Shown here: piece by piece, positions 56,976-64,000 of the stretch
Numbering within the stretch: position 1 is the stretch's first letter
Layout of the letters: every line of letters begins with the position of its first letter
NCBI RefSeq assembly: GCF_028198145.1
Contig: NZ_CP116338.1
Span: forward strand, 1,798,001 to 1,862,000
Origin: Microbacterium sp. nov. GSS16
GTDB lineage: Bacteria > Actinomycetota > Actinomycetes > Actinomycetales > Microbacteriaceae
Direction: 5' to 3'
DNA length: 64,000 bases
Translations under genes and position numbers: made by a program
Notes under the pieces: model-generated
Seen by the model: the letters and a program-made list of their open reading frames with translations, nothing else
Told to the model about the DNA's origin: nothing
Databases searched by the model: none

Positions 56976-58517
56976 TTGCCCAAGGAAGCACATGTCCGCC
57001 GTACCGCCCCGCGCCGCGTCACACGCCGGCTGCAGGTCGATGACGTTCTGGTCGTCCGCAAGAGCCGTCTGAGGACGGCGATCTCGGGCACCGTCGTCGG
57101 CAACTTCATGGAGTGGTTCGACTTCGGGGTCTACGGCTACCTCGCCGTGACACTCGCCGTCGTCTTCACCGGCGACCTGCCGGGTGCGTGGGGTCTGCTG
57201 ATCACCCTGCTCGGCTTCGCCATCTCGTTTCTCGTGCGCCCGCTGGGCGGGCTCGTGCTCGGGCCGCTGGGCGATCGCATCGGGCGGCAGCGCGTGCTGT
57301 TCCTCACGATGGCGATGATGGCGGCGGCGACCGGCCTGATCGGCGTGCTGCCCACCTCGGCGCAGATCGGCCTGTGGGCCATCATCCCGCTGTACCTGCT
57401 GAAGATGGTGCAGGGCTTCTCGACCGGCGGCGAGTACGCCGGCGCGACGACGTACGTCTCGGAATTCTCGCCCGACCGCAGCCGCGGCTACTGGTCGTCG
57501 TTCCTCGACGTCGGCTCCTACGTCGGCTTCGCCGCCGGCGCCAGCGTCGTGGCACTGACCACCTGGATCACCGAGAACCTGTCCGGCCCCGACGCCATGA
57601 CCGAGTACGGCTGGCGCATCCCGTTCCTCATCGCCATCCCGCTCGGCGCGGTCGCGATCTGGTTCCGCCTGCGCATCCCCGAGACCCCCGCCTACGAGGC
57701 CGAGGAGAGCGCGGGACTCAACCGCGCCGACGCCGCCGATCCCATGGCGCGCCAGGGAGTCGCCGGGATCTTCCGCCACTACTGGCGGCAGATCCTCATC
57801 GGCGTCGCCCTCGTCTCGGCGACGAACACCGCCGGGTACGCCCTCACCAGCTACATGCCGACCTATCTCGAGACCGAGGTCGGGGTGTCGAACCTCATGG
57901 CGGCGCTGGCCACCGTCCCGGTGCTCATCGTGATGAGCGCGTGCCTGCCCCTGATCGGGAAGCTGTCGGACCGCATCGGCCGGCGACCGGTGTACGGCAT
58001 CGCCGTCGGATCGACGATCGTGCTCATGCTGCCCGCCTTCGCGGTGATGCAGATCGGCGAGGAGTGGGCGGTCATGATCGCGCTGGCCATGGTCGCCATC
58101 CCGGTGGCGTTCTACGTGGCGATCTCGGCTTCGGCCCTGCCCGCGCTGTTTCCCACGGCGTCGCGGTTCGGCGCGATGGCCATCGCCTACAACCTCGCCG
58201 TGTCGCTGTTCGGCGGCACCACGCCGCTGTTCAGCCAGGCGTTGATCGAGCTGACCGGGATCATCTACATGCCCGCGTTCTACATCATGTTCTTCGCCGC
58301 GCTGGGCGGTGTCGCTCTGCTGAGCATGCGCGAGACCGCGCAGCGTCCGCTGCTGGGCTCGGTGCCGACGGTCGAGAGCGAGGCCGAGGCCGAGAAGCTC
58401 GTGGCGGGGCAGGACGAGAACCCGTTCATCGACACCAGCACGATGCCGCTCACCGTGGTCGGCGCGGAGACGGACGGGTCGGGCGGTACCGCGCGCGAAG
58501 AGCCGGCCGGCGCCTGA
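56976..58517 (+). CDS. MHS-family MFS transporter (ProP/KgtP-like)
   Basis: 513 residues from TTG 56976 with GAGGAG at 56960-56966. Helix 1 region GNFMEWFDFGVYGYLAVTLA and the loop LGDRIGRQRVL (motif A) with IPLYLLKMVQGFSTGGEYAGA mark the metabolite:H+ symporter family, which imports organic acids, betaines or proline. A 70-residue cytoplasmic tail follows helix 12. The exact substrate is unknown. TAGCAT at 56926-56931 may be its -10 box. Confidence 0.9.
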   Translation: MPKEAHVRRTAPRRVTRRLQVDDVLVVRKSRLRTAISGTVVGNFMEWFDFGVYGYLAVTLAVVFTGDLPGAWGLLITLLGFAISFLVRPLGGLVLGPLGDRIGRQRVLFLTMAMMAAATGLIGVLPTSAQIGLWAIIPLYLLKMVQGFSTGGEYAGATTYVSEFSPDRSRGYWSSFLDVGSYVGFAAGASVVALTTWITENLSGPDAMTEYGWRIPFLIAIPLGAVAIWFRLRIPETPAYEAEESAGLNRADAADPMARQGVAGIFRHYWRQILIGVALVSATNTAGYALTSYMPTYLETEVGVSNLMAALATVPVLIVMSACLPLIGKLSDRIGRRPVYGIAVGSTIVLMLPAFAVMQIGEEWAVMIALAMVAIPVAFYVAISASALPALFPTASRFGAMAIAYNLAVSLFGGTTPLFSQALIELTGIIYMPAFYIMFFAALGGVALLSMRETAQRPLLGSVPTVESEAEAEKLVAGQDENPFIDTSTMPLTVVGAETDGSGGTAREEPAGA

Positions 58518-58551
58518 GCCGACCGCTGAACTCACCGACAGCTGAGACCGC

Positions 58552-59394
58552 ATGCCGTTCACGCCCAGTCACGCCGTCGTCGCGCTGCCGTTCGTGCGCA
58601 CCCCGCTGGTGCCGGCGGCGCTCGCGATCGGGGCGATGACGCCCGACCTGCCGTTGTTCATGCGAGGCCTCGGCCTCGACTACCTGTTCACCCACGCGCC
58701 GGCGAACGTCGTGTACACGGCGCTCGTCGCGTTCGTGCTGCTGCTGGTGTGGAGAGTCGTGCTGCGACCGGGCCTCGTCGCCCTCGCGCCGGACGCCCTC
58801 GCGCGGCGTCTTCCCTCGGAGTGGTCGGTCTCCGGGTGGTCGGCAGCACGGGATGCCGTGCGCGGGCGCGGTGGGCGCCGCGGACCGTGGCTGCTCGCGC
58901 TGTCACTCGTCCTCGGTGTGCTCTCGCACATCGGCTGGGATCTGTTCACCCACGAGGGGCGCTGGGGCGTCGAGACGTTGACCGCGTTGCAGCAGATGTG
59001 GGGCCCGATGCCCGGATACAAGTGGCTGCAGCACGGCTCGAGCATCGTCGGCCTGCTGGCGCTCGCCTGGTTCGCGCTGCGGTGGGTGCGGCAGCGCCCG
59101 GCGCAACCGCGCTCGCAGGGCATCCCCGGGTGGCTGCGGTGGCTGTGGATGCTGTCGCTGCCCGCACTGCTCGGCGTCTCGTGGCTGCTCGGTCTGGCCT
59201 CTTCCGCCCCCGGCATCACTGTGCAGCAGCTCGCCTACCGCACGCTGCCGGCGGCATCCGGCCTGTGGGGAGCGCTGACACTCGCCCTGTGCCTGCTCAT
59301 CGTCACCATTCGGCGCGATCCTCGCCCCATGGCCGAGGCGGCGGGAACCACTCCGGCGAACCGGGCCAGCGCACCGCCGGAGCGACAGTGGTGA
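58552..59394 (+). CDS. DUF4184 membrane protein
   Basis: 280 residues. MPFTPSHAVVALPFVRTPLVPAALAIGAMTPDLPLF is the DUF4184 N-terminus with conserved His and Asp residues (H7, D32) that resemble a metal-binding pair. A second motif SHIGWDLFTHEGRWGVETL adds His and Asp. About six membrane helices. It resembles membrane-bound metal-dependent hydrolases, but activity is unproven. The last 92 bases overlap the convergent CoA-transferase gene. Confidence 0.85.
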   Translation: MPFTPSHAVVALPFVRTPLVPAALAIGAMTPDLPLFMRGLGLDYLFTHAPANVVYTALVAFVLLLVWRVVLRPGLVALAPDALARRLPSEWSVSGWSAARDAVRGRGGRRGPWLLALSLVLGVLSHIGWDLFTHEGRWGVETLTALQQMWGPMPGYKWLQHGSSIVGLLALAWFALRWVRQRPAQPRSQGIPGWLRWLWMLSLPALLGVSWLLGLASSAPGITVQQLAYRTLPAASGLWGALTLALCLLIVTIRRDPRPMAEAAGTTPANRASAPPERQW

Positions 59395-60553
59395 CGACGT
59401 GGCCGGCCACATCGAACTGCTGCGTGCGAACCGCATAAGGTGCGGTCACCGCGGGGCGCTCGCCCCGTGGCATCCCGAGCAGTTCAGCGGCCACGCGACG
59501 CAGTGAGGTGCGCACCAGGCGGCTGCCGCCGCTGCGCGCACGTTGACGCAGGGCGTTGATGATCGCCGCGGCGAGCAGATAACCGGCGGAATGATCCAGA
59601 GCCTGAGCGGGCAGGGCGCCGGGAGCGGATCCGTCGGTGGATTCGAGCCATGAGATGCCGGACTCCGCCTGCACCAGGCTGTCGAAGCCGCGAGGGGAAT
59701 CCTCGCCCGGCCACGCGCTGAGCTGCGCGACGACCAGGTGCGGATGCCGTTCGGCGAGCACCTCGGGTGAGAGCCCGAGCCGGCGCAGCGCAGCCGGACG
59801 ATAGCCGAGGACGACGACGTCCGCGTCGGTCAGGAGCCGGTGCAGACGAGGAGCTTCGGTCGCTGCGTCGAGCAGCGCGGAACGCTTGCCGTGTCCGGTG
59901 TCGAGGTGCTGCCATGGCGGCTCGGGGAGCTCGGGCGGATCGAGTCGCAGCACATCGGCGCCCGCGAGGGCGAGCGTCCGTGTCGCGACGGGCCCGGCGA
60001 TCACGCGGGTGAGGTCGAGCACGCGAACCCCCGCGAGGGGGGCGGCCCGGGAATCCGACGGCATTGACCGTGCGGGGGAGTCGGCGAGGCGGCGCGTCTC
60101 GACGAGAGGGCGGCGCCGGAGCGCCGCGTCGTATCGCGGATCCTCCCGGCGCACTGCTGCGCAGAGTCCTCCTGCGGCAGTGATGTCGCGGCAGGCGGCG
60201 GCGGCCGTCATTGTCGCCAACCGACCGGAGACCTGCTCGACCGAGGCGTCTGACGGCACGGCGAGACCTCTCTCGAGCGCCGCCGCATGGTGCGGATAGT
60301 TGCCGTGCGTGCGCACGCACCCATCGGCTGTCTGCCAGAACCGCGATAGGGGTGACCACACGTCGGGCGGTACGGCGTCGATGAGCAGGTGCCGCTCGCT
60401 GCGGTAGGCGGCGGCGATCTGATCCGGGTCCGGTCGCGTGGGTTCGTCGGGGCACACTGCTGCGCCCACGGCGCAGACACTTGCCCAGGCGAGCTCACCC
60501 ACCGCCAGGGATGATGCAAGAGGTACGGGCTCTGCGGCCGCGGTCTGTCGCAT
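59303..60553 (-). CDS. CaiB/BaiF family III CoA-transferase-like protein
   Basis: 416 residues. The classic N-terminal motif LAGVRVLDLTRVIAGPVATRTLALAGADVLRLDPPE appears only at about residue 174, followed by TGHGKRSALLDA and DVVVLGYRPAALRRLG. The first 170 residues (TADGCVRTHGNYPHHAAALERGL) look like the C-terminal part of such enzymes, so the order seems permuted. LDHSAGYLLAAAIINALRQRARSGGSRLVRTSL is the usual lower lobe. Substrate unknown. TAGTGT 6 nt upstream supports ATG 60553. Confidence 0.8.
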   Translation of the reverse strand: MRQTAAAEPVPLASSLAVGELAWASVCAVGAAVCPDEPTRPDPDQIAAAYRSERHLLIDAVPPDVWSPLSRFWQTADGCVRTHGNYPHHAAALERGLAVPSDASVEQVSGRLATMTAAAACRDITAAGGLCAAVRREDPRYDAALRRRPLVETRRLADSPARSMPSDSRAAPLAGVRVLDLTRVIAGPVATRTLALAGADVLRLDPPELPEPPWQHLDTGHGKRSALLDAATEAPRLHRLLTDADVVVLGYRPAALRRLGLSPEVLAERHPHLVVAQLSAWPGEDSPRGFDSLVQAESGISWLESTDGSAPGALPAQALDHSAGYLLAAAIINALRQRARSGGSRLVRTSLRRVAAELLGMPRGERPAVTAPYAVRTQQFDVAGHVVTTVAPAVRWPGSPEWFPPPRPWGEDRAEW

Positions 60554-60559
60554 GAGCAG

Positions 60560-60565
60560 ACACTA
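60560..60565 (-). promoter_or_regulatory. -10 hexamer TAGTGT, leaderless start for the CoA-transferase gene
   Basis: On the minus strand TAGTGT precedes ATG 60553 by 6 nt. Confidence 0.55.
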
Positions 60566-60622
60566 CGCCCGCAGAGCCGCGCGCTCACCCCTACCTGCGG
60601 CTCGGGGTGTTGTCCTGGTGGT

Positions 60623-60649
60623 GGGGGTTTTCGGGTGGTGGGTGTGGGG
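60623..60649 (+). repeat. G-quadruplex motif upstream of rrn
   Basis: Four G-runs: GGGGG (60623-60627), GGG (60633-60635), GGG (60640-60642), GGGG (60646-60649), with loops of 5, 4 and 3 nt. This meets the G3+N1-7 rule for an intramolecular quadruplex on the plus strand. Confidence 0.7.
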
Positions 60650-60860
60650 TTGCGACACGCCCGGGGTGTGGTGGTGATTTGCGGGGTGTGGGGGATGGGC
60701 GTAACTTATTACTTGTTCGCCCCAAGCGGTTGAGCGGAAGGCCTGAAGGGCCTGGCTCCCCTCCAAGTAGCGAACCACCCACTTCCACTTCGGATCACTT
60801 GCTGGTCTGGAGGGGCTGTTAGGCCCGGGGAGTGTGGTCATCCCTGTCGGGGTTGTCGAT

Positions 60861-60888
60861 TTGACAGTCTGGTCGGATGGGTTAGGCT
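60861..60888 (+). promoter_or_regulatory. rRNA promoter P1 (TTGACA-N16-TAGGCT)
   Basis: A perfect -35 (60861-60866), 16-base spacer and TAGGCT (60883-60888). It resembles P2 over about 45 bases, including the AAGTTGCC that follows both. Confidence 0.85.
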
Positions 60889-60947
60889 GGAGAAGTTGCC
60901 TCGGAAGCGAGGCGCGGATCTGGTCCTGGTCCTCTCGGCGTGTCGGT

Positions 60948-60975
60948 TTGACAGTCGGGCCGGGATGGATAAGAT
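60948..60975 (+). promoter_or_regulatory. rRNA promoter P2 (TTGACA-N16-TAAGAT)
   Basis: A perfect -35 (60948-60953), 16-base spacer and TAAGAT (60970-60975), 87 bases downstream of P1. The pair looks like a tandem promoter duplication. Confidence 0.87.
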
Positions 60976-61033
60976 TGTGAAGTTGCCCTGCGCTTCTCGC
61001 CCTGTTGGGGTGGGTGTGCGGGTGCGTCCGATC

Positions 61034-61053
61034 CTTGAGAACTCAACAGCGTG
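61034..61053 (+). promoter_or_regulatory. rrn antitermination/processing element before 16S
   Basis: CTTGAGAACTCAACAGCGTG matches the element before 23S (63010-63029) closely. Actinobacterial rRNA leaders carry such a sequence ahead of both genes; the function is inferred from that conservation. Confidence 0.65.
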
Positions 61054-61213
61054 CACTTGTCAAATGCCAAATTATCCTCGTCCAACCCTTGTGGGGGTTG
61101 GTTGAGAATTCCTTTGGATCAATTTATATGAATGTCAGCAATGATGTTCGTCTCTTTTGGTCAGTTTCAAACTCGCTGCATGGTCGTTTTCCCGATTGTG
61201 TATGCATTTCTTT

Positions 61214-64000
<2,787 letters not shown>

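Larger units (their letters stand above)
60554..60860 (+). other. G/T-rich region upstream of the rRNA promoters
   Basis: About 300 bases with no credible gene. The first half has many GGGT and GTGGTG runs and a G-quadruplex motif (60623-60649). The second half is less GC-rich (60711-60830) with a short hairpin AGGCC/GGCCT near 60740-60755. Nothing resembles a tRNA. Confidence 0.6.

Overview
The window is a high-GC (about 69% by eye) actinobacterial chromosome segment. The 16S rRNA sequence at the right end and the gene content (LigD/Ku end joining, Tad pilus genes, PriA-type hisA, FtsE with a long tail, LexA next to a LysM gene) fit Microbacteriaceae, most likely Microbacterium. No CRISPR array, insertion sequence or prophage was seen. 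Almost all of the window is vertical housekeeping DNA, tightly packed, with many ATGA/GTGA stop-start overlaps.

Layout, left to right. 1-1940: end of glutamate racemase, rph and rdgB. 2031-7354: a cation efflux protein, then a divergent non-homologous end-joining pair (ligD minus, ku plus), a DedA membrane protein and tRNA-Leu(UAG). 7613-12044: a Tad/Flp pilus cluster (CpaF ATPase, TadB, TadC, a 61-residue pilin-like protein, three TadE/G-like pseudopilins). 12053-18268: an MFS exporter, prfB, a DUF2510 membrane protein and the cell-division/trans-translation group ftsE-ftsX-smpB. 18324-23589: an S9 peptidase, then metF-metE. 23656-25023: lexA divergent from a LysM protein, the arrangement of SOS cell-division inhibitors. 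25135-30627: hisC-hisB-hisH, a ParA/MinD-like ATPase on the opposite strand, hisA/priA and an sseB-like gene. 30703-33937: a small catabolic-looking island (APC permease, proline-iminopeptidase-like hydrolase, divergent GntR regulator with a palindromic operator). 33983-36800: a DUF1844 gene, infC-rpmI-rplT and a SpoU rRNA methylase. 36906-41811: a glutamate-type ABC importer (ATPase, lipoprotein, two permeases) and an FGGY kinase. 41902-47208: pheS-pheT, a sugar-epimerase-like protein and a TenA-like gene with no normal start. 47502-54191: argC-J-B-D-F-H. 54270-60553: a SatD-like regulator, a membrane protein, tyrS, an MHS-family MFS transporter, a DUF4184 protein and a CaiB-like CoA-transferase. 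60554-64000: rRNA operon control region, 16S, spacer and the first 0.9 kb of 23S.

The least ordinary signals are regulatory. At least 14 genes have a TANNNT -10 hexamer 6-9 nt before the start codon, so they are probably transcribed as leaderless mRNAs. infC starts with ATC. A 27-codon open frame with a run of Arg codons lies between a terminator and argC and could be an attenuator leader. The hexamer GGATGC/GCATCC is several times commoner than base composition predicts, except inside the APC permease gene. The lexA/LysM spacer carries a promoter overlapped by SOS-box-like palindromes, and a G-quadruplex motif precedes the rRNA promoters. None of these was tested computationally.
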